Of a stretch of DNA of 64,000 nucleotides, positions 26,215 to 38,350 are shown one piece after another (position 1 is the first letter of the stretch; every line of letters begins with the position of its first letter). This DNA is from Deuterostichococcus epilithicus (Eukaryota > Chlorophyta > Trebouxiophyceae > Prasiolales > Stichococcaceae): NCBI GenBank assembly GCA_033439295.1, contig JAVTLE010000004.1:620012-684011 (forward strand), given 5' to 3'. The notes beneath the pieces were generated by a model that did no database searches, had not been told where the DNA came from, and worked only from the letters and a program-made list of their open reading frames with translations. A program made the translations under genes and the position numbers.

Positions 26215-29028
26215 ATGGCGGGAGCCACGAAGCTCGCATGCACTATATTTGCGGCCCTGCTCCTGGGGCTGTTGATGTGCATGTCTCCCTCTGAAGCGCA
26301 GCGCATCGTCGTTTTCGGCGACTCCTAATAGACAATGGTGTGTTATATGCGAGACACCATAATGAAGCTCGAAAGTGTCGGCCAGCCGCCATGCGCTTTG
26401 GGACAGTGCACCTGTGTTGCCGATATGTAGCTTCAGATACATCGTCCCGACGATGCAAATGTCCCATCAGCGTATTTTCAAAGTCTGAACGCGGCGCTAG
26501 TTGCGTTGCTGGTATATAGATTGAGCTCATGCATCATTGCACTCTGCGGTCTGCAAGAGCAAGCTGCAGCAGATGGCAGTTGCGATGCAATGCTGGTGTA
26601 TACATCGAATGACGTTTTCATTGCACTCTGCGGATTGCAAATTAAGCAGCAGATATTGAATCAGAAAGCAAGCTGGATCATCTGTTGTGCAGGTAGCGGC
26701 GTATCGCTTCTGGTCAAGACGTCCCTGCAGACAAACCAGGTCGGCATCAGGCTTCACCAGTCCTCAAGAAGGACTCGTTGTTGATGAAGACGTATTGCTG
26801 GCGGAGGCGCGCAGCTAGCGCCGTGGCCGCTGAGCCGCTGTGAGTCCCACCGCCACACTGCAGGTCAGCGGATCATAGTCGCAGACTCGTTGATTCGTAT
26901 ATTGTAGAGTAGTAATCTCCACATTGTCCTTGTGCAGGTGTTCCCACAGCCTTCCTACTTCCAGGGGCGCTTCAGCAATGGCCCCACCTACATCGAACGG
27001 CTTGCCAGCGTGCTCAACCTGCCGCTGGTCGACTACTCTGCCGCTGGCTCGACGAGTGGGTTCACTCCCTGCCAGGCGAGGCTGATTTGTGCCACTGGGT
27101 GTTTTGTATTGCTGTGGTCGCAGGGCTGGTACTGTATGTGCCAGTATTCAACATTGACGTGTGCAATCGTGAGTAGTATCAGTGCGGGGCATGCAGGAGC
27201 CAGTGCTGAACCCGCCGTTTGCCGGCATTATCAAGCCATTCAGCCTTAAGACGCCAAACCTCCTGCAGATGGTGCGGCCATGCTTTCGAATGCGATCCTC
27301 GCAGCCATCAGCCGACGTACGCTCTTTTCTTGCCTGCTGCTTCAAACGTGGTTGTCAGCGCCTGTGTGAGCGAGTAAGTAGGAGCCACCACGGGAACCGA
27401 CGGTAGCGCTCTCCTGTCATGCAGGTCAACTCGCACGTAGGCTTCGACCCTGTCCAGAACAACACCATCCCAAGCAATGCCCTCAATGCCAGCGACTTCT
27501 ATGTCATTGCCATGGGCGACAATGAGTGAGATCAGAGGCGCTGCAAACAATACCATCATCGTGGGGTACTACAACCCATTGCGTCACTTTGGCGCAGTAG
27601 CCTTGTCGGTTTCGTATCTAAAGATGCAAGATGGGAGCTCTCGCACGCAGCTATCTGGCGATCCCGCAGCAGGGATACCCTGTAGTCGCGGATGGCGTCA
27701 TTGGCAACATCACCGCCGGCATGCAGCGGCTGTACGGCTTTGGTGCGCGCAAGTGCGTGATCCAACCCCTCCATCGCTCGATGCTTCCTGGCGAGCTGCC
27801 TCGCAGTACCATCTCGCAGGGAACGGCTGATCTGATCATACTTTTGCCAGCCAGACGTGTCGATCCGACTTCGAGCAGGCGGGCGGGATGCACTTGGCTA
27901 TGGTTTGTCAATGTCGTGGGTTCCATTCTTCGATGCAGCGGATCTTTTCAGGTATGCCGGCCCCACCTTCATATAGGCTGCCTTGCGCAGGTTCCTGCTC
28001 ATCAATGTCTCGGACCTGACAAAGACGCCAGAGCTCACGCAGGCCTTCTACTTTCCCGGCAACACCTCGCTCTCGGCGAGTTTTGAGCTGCATGTGCTTC
28101 AGCGCATGTTTGCCATCCATGCTGTTTGAGCACAGCGGCAAAGCAAAGAGTCAAATGTGACCTCGCATGCACGCCACAGCCGGACTTTGGGAACCTGCGG
28201 TGCATGAAACCGGCTTCCTCATGTCGATCTGAATTCAAGCTTGGTTGCGGCTTGAGAGGGGTCTCGGATGAAGGGACTTCTGCCAACCAAGTGCAGGCGT
28301 CGACCAAGCAGGAGGTGGCGCAACAGGTCGCGCGCCACAACATGCTGCGCAACATGACGGCTGCCGCGTTCCCCGTCACCCACTCAGGCGTGATGTCAAT
28401 CTGCAGATACTATGACTCGTCCCAGCAGCATCCTCGGCCTTTTGAAGCTGGATCAAGGAGCAGATCATGGACGATCATGGACCTACTTGCTGACTGTCCT
28501 GCTTGAGATTTTTTCTCCTATGCTGCGGCAGGCTCGACCGTGCAGCTGATTGACCTGTCCGGCGCATTCAACGGTTTCCTTGCCGAAGCAGACGGCCTCA
28601 ACCTCACAAACACCGAGGCAAGTGCCGCCGTTGTGAGCGCTTCGCCATGCATTTCCCGATGCATTGGCGGTGTGAATCTCAACTACATATCTGGGCATCA
28701 CACTCCACTGCAGACTGCATGTCATGTGGCGCCGCGAGTGGGGACTGGATTCACCAGCACCTGCCCCAATCCGCAGAACTTTGTCTTCTGGGACCTGGTG
28801 AGCATGTCGTGCATGCTCCGCTTTTCGACTTATTGTGCAGGGTGTGTGCAACATGACTGTGTGTATGATAGTCCGCATGAATGCTGACATGATGAGCTGC
28901 ATTTTCTCATTGAAGGCATCGCAAGGTTCCATGATGTGCACAGTGTGCAGGTGCGTCCTACTGCGGTCATGCACGAGTTCCTTGGCAACGCGCTGGTGGC
29001 AGCGACACAAGGCTCCTTTTTCCCATAA
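26215..29028 (+). CDS. Secreted GDSL-type lipase/esterase (SGNH hydrolase), with probable frameshift
   Basis: Predicted serine ester hydrolase. The ATG at 26215 starts a signal peptide (KLACTIFAALLLGLLMCM), followed by RIVVFGDS. The frame then meets TAA TAG at once. One extra base would give GDSLIDNG, the expected block I with the nucleophilic Ser. Later exons are clear. From 26938: PQPSYFQGRFSNGP. From about 27424: VNSHVGFDPVQNN up to GDN. A phase-correct junction from 27525 to 27651 rebuilds GDNDYLAIPQQGYP (block III, GxND). From 27752 to 27991: GARK/FLLINVSDLTKTPELT. From about 28297: VARHNMLRNM. From about 28534: QLIDLSGAFNGFL. From about 28757: CPNPQNFVFWDL. The last exon reads RPTAVMHEFLGNALVAATQ with stop 29026-29028. 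The Asp/His pair is in that last part (FWD...H). One or two short exons between 26330 and 26938, and between 27060 and 27424, were not resolved. It may be a pseudogene, or the frameshift may be a base-call error. Confidence 0.8.
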
Positions 29029-29709
29029 GCCTGCCAATTAGATATGCTATGGCAGTGCATCCGCGCACGGGCGAGGGCTGCAGCGGTAGGATTCAACTTC
29101 CTTATCACTGCCCAGCCCAGCAGCGGCAAAGACTGCGGCTGGCTTCTGGGCACACACCACACGAGTGGCAGATCAGGTTTGGAAGGAACATTGCCTGGTT
29201 AGCTTCCAGCACAGGAACCGTTTGGCTCAGATGGCACGCATACTCGACGGTGTGTAAACAGTATGTTCCCGCTGGGCTCGGTGCAGCCGATAGCCTGCTG
29301 CCTTTCACTCGAATTCGCTGCGTGCGCACAAGTGGGACTAGCGCTGCGTCTGCTCCGTCCGCCGCATTCCACCTACTAACCTATCCACCGCTGCTGAACA
29401 CGTCGTTTCAGACCCTTGAATAATGCTGATACTGTGTTAAAGCTTCTGCATCAAAGGCCGTACGAGTGTGGACGTCGGCGCATTGGGCAGTGGCGGCGGA
29501 GGCGGGGGAAAGCACTACTTGAGGGAGTTTTGGCGGGCTGATGAAAGGATTGTTGCTCGGAACATATTCACTGAATTAATTCTGCTCGTGTGAAACATTG
29601 AGTCGACGGTTTGGTGGCAATAAGCATAGCGTTCAATTATAAACATGATCTCATCTGACAGATGAAAATTCATTTCTCAGCAAAAATTCATAGCAACACA
29701 TGACACAAA
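29029..29709. other. 3' flank of the lipase; no gene seen
   Basis: The region becomes AT-richer towards 29540-29700. The plus-strand reading at 29049-29423 has no family signature and starts just after the lipase stop, so it is best read as 3' untranslated sequence. Confidence 0.45.
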
Positions 29710-31059
29710 TCAGCACGGGTGTCGTATACATGATGATTCCTGTACACCCCCCAACGACGAGAGCAGGTGCTGGTATGAGCGCCAGCAGCGGCACCTTGAA
29801 CACAACACTGCAACGAAAATCAGCCCTCCTGCGATCCTGTGTGCGTAATTGTAGCGCATGCAAAAAAACAATGAGGCGCAAGCGGCGTTTGCAGCAGGAA
29901 TGCACTGATATTGTAGTGGGGAGCAGCATTGAAGGCGCATGCAAAACCGTCTGGGGAAGGGCGTGACTGCGCAGTCTTGATCAGTACAACCGGAGTTTGG
30001 TATGCAGTTTCCTGCAGAACCGCCTGGACTCTGGGTTTGGAAACAGAGGCGATTAGGTCCGCCTGTCGGGCCGCATGGCAATGGACCGCACGAACCGCTG
30101 CCGCTAAAGATGCAACCTGCATGCATTCTTTTGGAAACGTAAACGATCCTGGCGTGACCAGCCTGCCCGATTGCTGCAAAAGCATTCCATTCGAAGACTC
30201 ATCCAAGGCCCAAGACCAAGAGCGCAATGCGATGACTACTATCAAAGTAGCGGACTAGGAAGACACCGCACTGTTGGAGGTCGGCGCAGTGGTTGGGGAG
30301 CCAGTCGGCATGGCGGTGGGCGCAGCAGTGGGTGCGGCGATTGGCTCAGCAGACGGCGCGGCGGTTGGCGCAGCAGTCGGCGCGGCGGATGGTGCAACAG
30401 CGGGCGCCACAGTGAGGAAGATACCGGTTGAAGGCGCTACGGTCGTAGGCACAGTAGTGCCGGCAGGTGCGGCAGAGGGGCGGGCACTGGGGGCAAATGT
30501 GGCAGTGCTCGAGGGCGCTGCAATGCGGCCGCCCTCAGCGAATGCACTTGCAGTTGCATCGCCCATATCTGTCGTCATCACAGACCCTTGGAATGACATC
30601 ACTGTAAGCTAGCGGCGCATGTGAGCACACTGCTAGCATGCTGTCTTCTGCAATCGGGCTATAAAAGTATCTGCCGATGATCTTTTCAGGCATATGGGGC
30701 GCTGCAGGCATCAAGCCGCATAGTGTCCACCATTCACGACACGGCGTGCCCCAGTGGAAGCAATATATAAAGATGCGCATCGACTGCTGACAAGACGAAG
30801 GCAGTCCATCACCGGCTGCGGCAGCGGCTGCGACATCGTTGGCGGCACCCGTGGTGCTGCCGCCAAAACCTCCTACCGCCGCGCTCGCTTTTGCCCCAGT
30901 GGTGCTGCCGTCAATGGCTGCTGCGGCGGCAGCAGTGGCGCCGGAATCACCGTGAGGCTTGCCGAAGTCCCGGCCCCAATGCCGGTTATCCCGCTCAGGC
31001 TGCGGCCAGTGCCTGCAGAACAAGCATCGGCAAGATGCACGTAAGTGAGCATCAATCAC
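29710..31059 (-). CDS. Tentative Ala/Pro/Thr-repeat surface protein with a C-terminal membrane helix
   Basis: On the minus strand 30960-30800 encodes a Gly/Ala/Thr-rich run. Then 30602-30255 encodes about ten units of the type PTAAP, PSAAP or PTTAP, a composition common in algal wall or GPI-like proteins. A block at about 29860-29710 reads AGGLIFVAVLCSRCRCWRS, a plausible membrane helix followed by basic residues, ending at a stop. Intron borders, start codon and phase are not fixed. The same 30.3-30.6 kb stretch is also open on the plus strand as GAAVGAAVG repeats, so strand choice rests on composition only. Confidence 0.3.
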
Positions 31060-32649
31060 TCAGGGTTGGAGAGTCCTGCCGGCCTCGTTCTGCTGGCCCA
31101 CATACTCACATACAGCACGCAGGCTTGCACAACCGATGACTGGTCTGACTTGCCGCTGGCGCAAATATGGCTTCAGCGGCAATAGGTTTGATAACTTCCG
31201 CAGCAGTTCCGCTCGGATGCTGCATATCTGATGTACAGCGGCATAACATCTGACTTGCAAGTTACAACGAACGTTCAGGCGGGAGCCAGTCGTCGTTCAG
31301 GTCACCAAGGCAGATTTCGTTGTCTCGGAAATTTGGCCCGGATACCTGAGGTCGATGAGTCGGCTGCAACCTCCGCCGAAAGTGGCGTGGCGAGGAAGCA
31401 GATGCAACACGCCGCCAGCAGAGGCCTGTGGAGCGACATGGCCTTGGCGGTGCGAAATTGATGCTGTGGGGGTCCAGTGTTAAGGCTGCAAGCCTGCATC
31501 GACTTCGCCTCGTCGGGACGCTCACGAAAATATCATGGGTACATGTCCAGCAGGTCGGATTTGTCAGCCTCGGACGGATTAAAGGGTGGCTTTCAGAACA
31601 GTACGGCATCGGTGTGGGGCGATTGGCAACTCCTGACGCACAAGCGATCCACAAGCTTGAACTCGTCCGCCAAATGACTTTTCGGCGTCTGATGTCTGAC
31701 ACATCAAGCAGCCCGCAGCCTTCTCACTCCCCGCCGGGCGGCACGCAAGCGAATTGCCTGCACGTCAATTGCCGTTTTGCAGGTGTGATTGCTGTGCCAT
31801 AGGTGGGAGTGTGCTGGTATGAAATATGTGATTGCAGACAACGGCAACACCCAAAATTACTGCAGCATCTCAATACCCTCAACGAACAAGTGCCCTCAAG
31901 GTAACACCGTGCGACCCGCATTGCAACACCTCCAGCGCTCGGCACATCAAAAGCAAAAGAAGCACCTGCCGGCCGCAAGACAGTCGGCCTGACGGACAAG
32001 TACTGTAGAGGTTTGCCATGCGCGCATCTGATGGCACCCTCTCTCATGTGTACGAATCACCAGTGACGGCGCAGGCCCAGCCGCTGACGGCGCCACTAGT
32101 GCTGCCAAAGCTCCGCTAGCTGCTCTATGCACGCACAGCAGCAGGCCTGCTGCAGCAGCTGTTTCCAGCGGGTGGCGCGTGGGGCAGGGGCGCTGCCCAG
32201 GCCGCAGTCTGGCCGAGGGTTCGCGTCGTGTGTCTACACAGCAAATCAGCCATCATGCAAAATTGGGCGCCGCTGCCCTAAGGGCGCCGCTGTTCGTACG
32301 CCCTCCAGAGATGGTGCTGCCGTCACTGCTGGGCAGCCCCCCCTGTCGACCATGCGGCTTTTGCCGCAACAAGTCTGCCTCAGCCTCATCTCTGTTGCCC
32401 ACTGCCGCAGGAACAGCATGTGTTCCGGCCTCAACTGCCGTCCCATGCCCTGTCCGCCTAGCCTGGCCCAGCCGAGTTCTGGATAACACGGTTCCGGCGG
32501 ACTGCCGGCGGCCAGGCTGCCGCAATCGAGCCACACTGCCGCCGCGAGCCCGCGGTCCAAGCCTGGGACTTTACTCAAGCTGCCCCAAACGAGCCGCCAC
32601 GGCCCATCGCGCTGCCGCTGCCGCAACTGCCGCACACTGCAGTCCGCGT
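31060..32649. other. Unresolved region with possible plus-strand exons
   Basis: A GTAAGT donor at about 31033 and plus-strand blocks such as FRSDAAYLMYSGITSDLQ (about 31204-31258) and NTQNYCSISIPSTNKCPQG (about 31844-31900, before a GTAACA) hint at a cysteine-bearing gene. No chain of exons in phase and no family could be established. The right end is the 3' flank of the minus-strand ubiquitin-hydrolase gene. Confidence 0.3.
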
Positions 32650-35600
32650 TCACTCCACGCGCTCGTAGAACAGCAGGCTGGGCTGGTGGCGGCCGCCAAT
32701 CATGGAGGCCGCAACATCAGGCCAGGCGCCGATGTGCTTGATGTTCGCATCGTCAAACAACAGCCAGCAGCCCAGCTCCTCCGACAGCGCGTACGCCTGG
32801 TAGTGGTGCCCGCAGTAGGCCACCAGGCACCTGCATTGGATGAAGAAATGGGGCCAATCAGACAACGGTTTTTGAAGATGCCAATCGAAAAGCCTAGTAG
32901 CGGTGCCCGCAATGGGCCACAAGGCACTTACGATGGACAGATCATGAAGCAGGAACTACTCCTGCGGAGTGCAGGTGTGGCGCATGCGTCTGCCGCGAGT
33001 CGACCGGCAAGTACCAGGAGGGACGGGAGGCGCGCGGGGGAGGGCTGCACATCCGAGGCGGCGGCGCGGGAAGGCAGCACGAGGGAGGGGGGGCCTGTCA
33101 CGCACCGCAGGCGGTGGCGGGGGCCGGGGCCAACGCCCTTGTAGACGCCTCCGACGTCCACATCTGTGCGCAGCGCCGCCACCGTCGTCCTGATGGCGTC
33201 CGAGGGCGCCTGCACACACGGCGAGCAGGCAGGGCCTAGGACACGCCGAGCCTGAGAAGGGGCCATCATTGTGCCGAGCTTGGTTGCTGAACATGTTGCA
33301 AGACCCGGGCTGAACCACCCGGCTCTGCAGCCACAAGCGGTGCCTTCGGCGCGGCTCGCAGCACGTGGCACAACGCGGGCCATGCACTGTTCCCACCGCA
33401 CACGGGTGATGAACGTTGGTGATGAACTCTAGTATGACGAGGCCAGCGCACTGTTCTCAATGCAAACGGGAGCTGAGGGGTGACAAGCCAGTCCGCTGTG
33501 TGCGCGGGAAGCACAGCCCGCACCTGCGGCGACTCCCAGTTTATGCCCAGGGTGAAGACGCGCGGGCGGCGCAGCAGCAGCAGGTTGCCTCCCTCTGCGC
33601 CGCCGGCGTCGCCAGGCGTGCCAAGTCCCGCGGCGCGAGACGTCACTAGCTCCTCCGACTCCGCCTCCCGCAGCATGTCCTCGAAACTGCATTACCGGCA
33701 CATCTGAAACTGTGAACACACACCAGATGCCACCACCAGGACCCCGTAAAGAAAACCCTGACAAGCCGGCAACTCCTGCAGGCTTCGCCTGCCGCAGCTC
33801 GCGGGTGCAGCGAGACCAATGAATGGGAGGACTGAGCACTCGACGCCGCACCTGCCGTCGATGAGGTTGTCATAGGCGACGCGCAGCCCCTTGGCGGGGA
33901 TATTGTGGCAGTACTTCCAATACTGCAGCACATCGCTGGTGGTCGCTGGCGGCGCGGCAGCGCCGCCGCCCTTGCCGCCCTGCAGACACACTTGTGTTGC
34001 GTCATCGCACAGCAGGCGACTAGCGGGAGGGCAAGCTTGTGGCCTCTGACACCGGCGGCCATGCCACTTGCGCACCCATGCACTCCCGGCAGCAAACTGC
34101 AGTTCGCTGGATCACCAGAAGCTGCGCCGCTTGCTGCTTGATGCTGGGACACATAGCAACAGCGCCTTGTGGCGCACCTGGGGCGACTGGCGGCTGGGCG
34201 CCGGCCGCTGCTTCCCGCTTCCGCCGCTGCTGCCACGGTCCTCGGCCGGCGGCGCGGCGCCTGCCTCCTGGAAGTCCGGCGGGCAGGGCGCCTGCACCTC
34301 AAGCCCGAACAGCCGCTGCACCAGGCTCACGCCCGGCGGCCCAGTCCTATTGTTATGAGAACAACCGGTCTCACAGACGTGTTGGTCGGATCAGTGGCTG
34401 GATTGAACGTGAATGAAAGTCTCAAAACCCCAGCACAAGGCCCCTGGTGGGTCGGTCAGACCCTTGCAGAAATGCTATCGTGGAGGGAAAGGGCTGAGGC
34501 TCTGGCTGAGGCTCTGGCTAAGGCTGCAGCCCGCGTGCACAATGTTGTATATGCAGTCAGGCCGCTCAGCTGCGGGGCGGCGCGCGCCTGTCGGGGGCGG
34601 CGCGGCCGTTGGCCATGGCGGGCCCGCAGCCAGGGCGGCCGGCGCCGGTCGCCGCTGGGCCGCGCACACGCCGCGGCAGCTGCGGGTCGTTGCTCTGGTC
34701 TGTCGCCCCCACCTCCGCTCTGCAGGAAGAGGTAGACGATGGCTGACACATGCACTGCAGGAGCAGATGCAAACACAGGCAATGCTGGCAGTGCGACATG
34801 GGAACACGCCCTAACGCCGCACAGTGGCTGTGTTCCCTTACTAACAGTGAAACCATTGCAAGTACTGCGACCGCATGGGCTATTTTGGTCTGGATGCTTC
34901 AATGGCAGCCTCCTTGGCCAGGTGCCGACCAGGGACAGGTCGCGGAACATTCTGGAGATCCAAAGCATGGTCACAGCAAGGCGCACCGGTGGAGGCAGGC
35001 GAAGATCTCGCCCAGCACCTCGGCGGCGTCGTGCATCTCCGACAGCCGGAAACCGCCGGAACCGAGGGCGCCCAGCGCCTCCCGGAGCTCGGCGGGACTG
35101 AAAGCCCAGCCACCCTGCAGCGGATCGCAGCAGAGATCAGGCTCCGTCGTCTGGTGCTCTGCCATAACTGCGTGGCGGTGTGAGGGCGAAGCGAACCAGT
35201 GCAAGCTGATGGAGATGGAGGGTCGAGTCATTGCTGTGTTTCGGAACTGCACCTCCTCCTGCAGAGAACAGCGGCTTTGACGAGCGCACACATGCTGAAG
35301 CACCGACCTGGGAGCTGCCTGTGCTGGATGGCGAGTCTGCGTCCGCCGCGTCAGGCGCGTCCAGCTCAGCAGGAGCCTGCACGACATACCCCACCAACCG
35401 TGTTGCAGCAGAAGAATCACAAAAACCCTGCACGTGCCTGTTGTTGCTGTCATAACAAGACCAAGTGTAAGCCAGACGGCGTGAACCATGCCGCTCAGCA
35501 GCGTTTCTGCGCCCGGGAGCCAACTTGGCGTCAAAGGTGCGCCGCATGAACCAGCCCCCAGCAAAGAAGAGCACGCCGCCCGCCATTCGGCTGGCAGTCG

Positions 35601-37218
35601 AGACGCAGCACACACCGCTGCAAAGGCGGTGAAGATGTTGACGAGGGCGTCCATTACGCGGCGGTCGGCTGCCGGGCCGCGCGGCGCCGGCCGCCCGGGC
35701 GCCAGCAGCGCCCCGCGGAAGCAGGCCAGGTGCCACAGCGACTGGACGACGACGTTCAGGAAGCAGTTGTTCTGGCCGCTCTCGCTCGTCAGGCCCCTGC
35801 GCCGCGGGCAAGGAAGTGCATGAGCAGCATGCTCGACCACCAGCGGCACCAAGACAGTGGTGATGTGCACCTCCACGAGTGCTGCGGTGCATTGTGCAGC
35901 ACAATGAACAAAAGCGAGTGGAGACCGGACCTGCTGCAGGTGTGGGACGAGGCGTGAACGTGAATGAGTGGGTTGTGACAAGGTGAGTACCAACCTGACA
36001 AGCTTCAGGCGCAACGCATCGGTGCGGAGGCCCTCCCACAGGACGCCGCCGGCACGGAACACGGCGCCGCCACCGTGCCGCGTCGGCGAGCCGCCCCCGC
36101 CGCCACCGGCGCTGCTGAGCGAGTCTGTGCGCAGGCGCTCGGGGANACGGCCGGCCGACGGCGCCCGCCGCGTCGCCGCCAGGGCCCCCGCGGAAGCGCT
36201 GCGCTCGGGGGTCCGCTCTGGGCCGGCGCCTGCAAGCGGCGGTGGCGGCGCCGCCGCCGCCCGCGCGGGCCGGTTGCAGCGCCGCCGCGCCACCGGGGGC
36301 CGCCGCGAGCGCCGGGCCACCGCCTACCGCGTTGGCGGGGCCGCCGCGGGCTGCAATGGAGGACCAGCGGGNAGCTGGTGCGCTGCCGCCGCCGCTGCCG
36401 CCGCCGCTGCCGCCGAGGGCCGGCTGTGAGGAAGAGGGGCGGAGGCGGTCCGCATCTGCCGCAGACTCCATGTCTCGCAGGTCCACCGCCGAGCCGGCAT
36501 GCGAAGGCGGCTGCGGCACACGCGGCGACTGCGAGTGCGACTGCTGCAGCGACGCCTGCTGCTGAGGCTGCTGCTGCTGCTGGGCGGGCGGCGCCTGCTG
36601 AGGCTGCTGGTGCGGCGCCTGCATGCGGGGCGCCCCGCCGAAAGCAAGCGCCGGCGCCGCCGTCAGGCTGGAGGCCTCGCTGCCGGACCACTGCCGCTCG
36701 ATGGAGTCGCCGGTAGAGGCTGCCGAGCTCCCTGCGCCGCCACCCAGCTGCTGCTGCTGCTGCTGCTGCTGCGACTGAGCCGTGCCCGGCTGCTGGCCGT
36801 GCTGCGGTAGGCCCGGCGGGTGGGGCTGCACACCGGCGCCCTGCACGGCACTCGCCGGCAGTGCGGCCGGCCCAGACGACAGCTTCTGCTGAAGTGGCTG
36901 CGGCGCGGGCACCGCAGCCGAGCTGACTGAGCCCTCGCTGCTGAGCGGCGAGCCGGGCGCTGCTGCGCCGCGCCACNGCTGGCGGCGCCGCCGCCGCCAG
37001 GCACAAAGGGCGGAGCCGTTGCGCGCGGCACGAAAGGCTGCGCCGCCGCCCGCAGCATGGGTCTGCGAGTCGGTGTGGTCGGTGCCGGCGGCGCGGCAGA
37101 GCCGCCGCCGCCGCTGGGCCCGTCCCAGCGCTGCTGCCCGCCGCCGGCCTTGGGCGTGCCGCCNTCGGGCAGCGGCGGCGTCCCCGGCTGCGGCGGCGGC
37201 GCGTGCGGGTCGTGGAAG

Positions 37219-37260
<42 letters not shown>

Positions 37261-38319
37261 GGGTGCGGCGGCGGGCCATGGTGGTGCGGGCCCGGCCCGT
37301 GCTGGCCGCTGTGGTGGTGCTGCATTGGCCCCGGGGCGCCGTGCGGGTTCCCGGGGTCCTGCTGCAGCGGCATGGGGTATGCCACCGAGCCCGGCGGCGG
37401 GCCATCGTGCTGCAGGAACCCGCCGGGCTGCTGCATGTGATGCGGCGGCGGGCCGCCCATGTGCGGCAGTGGCATGCCGCCAAGGCCGGGCGCAGGGTAG
37501 CCGCCGTGCATCGGCGAACCGCTCTGCATGTGGCCGGGGTAGCCCTGCGGCGGGGGCCCAGCCATGCCGCCGGGGCCGCCATTCATGCCGGGCATGCCCA
37601 TCATGTAGGGCGGCGGCGGCCCGCCCGGGTGCTGCGGCGGTGCCTGCATCATGGGCGGGCCGCCAGGACCCGTGGGGAACGGCAGCTGCTGCATCATCAT
37701 GTGCGGCGGCGGCGGCGGGCCCATGAGCTGCGGCTGCGGCGGTGGCGGGCCACCGGCCTGCAGGCTGGGTCCATGCCGCTGCGGAGACAGCGGCGCGGGC
37801 ATGCCCGGCTGCTGGAAGTAGCCGGCTGGCGGGGGGCCGTGGGGCGGCGGCCCGTGCGGAGGGCCGCTGCCGCGCTGCTGGTGCTGGTGCTGCGGCTGCG
37901 GGGCCATCTGCAGACTGCCTGAGGGCCCCATGTGCGGCGCGGCCTGCGGCACCGCTGAGGGGCTGCCGCCATCGGGCGCCGGGCCACTCGCCTGCGACTG
38001 CGGACGCAGCGGCTGCTGCTGCTGCTGCTGCTGCTGTGCAGCGTGCGGCGCAGGCGGTGATGCGCCCGATGGCTGTTCCCCCCCAGGCGGCGGAATCACC
38101 ACCACTGACGGCGGCCGCGCAAGCGGGCGCTGTGGCACCTGCTGCTGCTGTTGCTGCTCCTGCTGTGACTGCTGCTGCTGCGCAGCGGGCGGCGCGGGCT
38201 GAGGCGGGCGCGCACCAGCCGCTGGCGGGGTGACCACGACCGGGCGCGGCGGCGGCGCCCGGCCGCCGGTGCTGCCGCCGCTAGGGGGCTTTGCAGGCCG
38301 CCGCCACCGGCGGGCGGCA

Positions 38320-38350
<31 letters not shown>

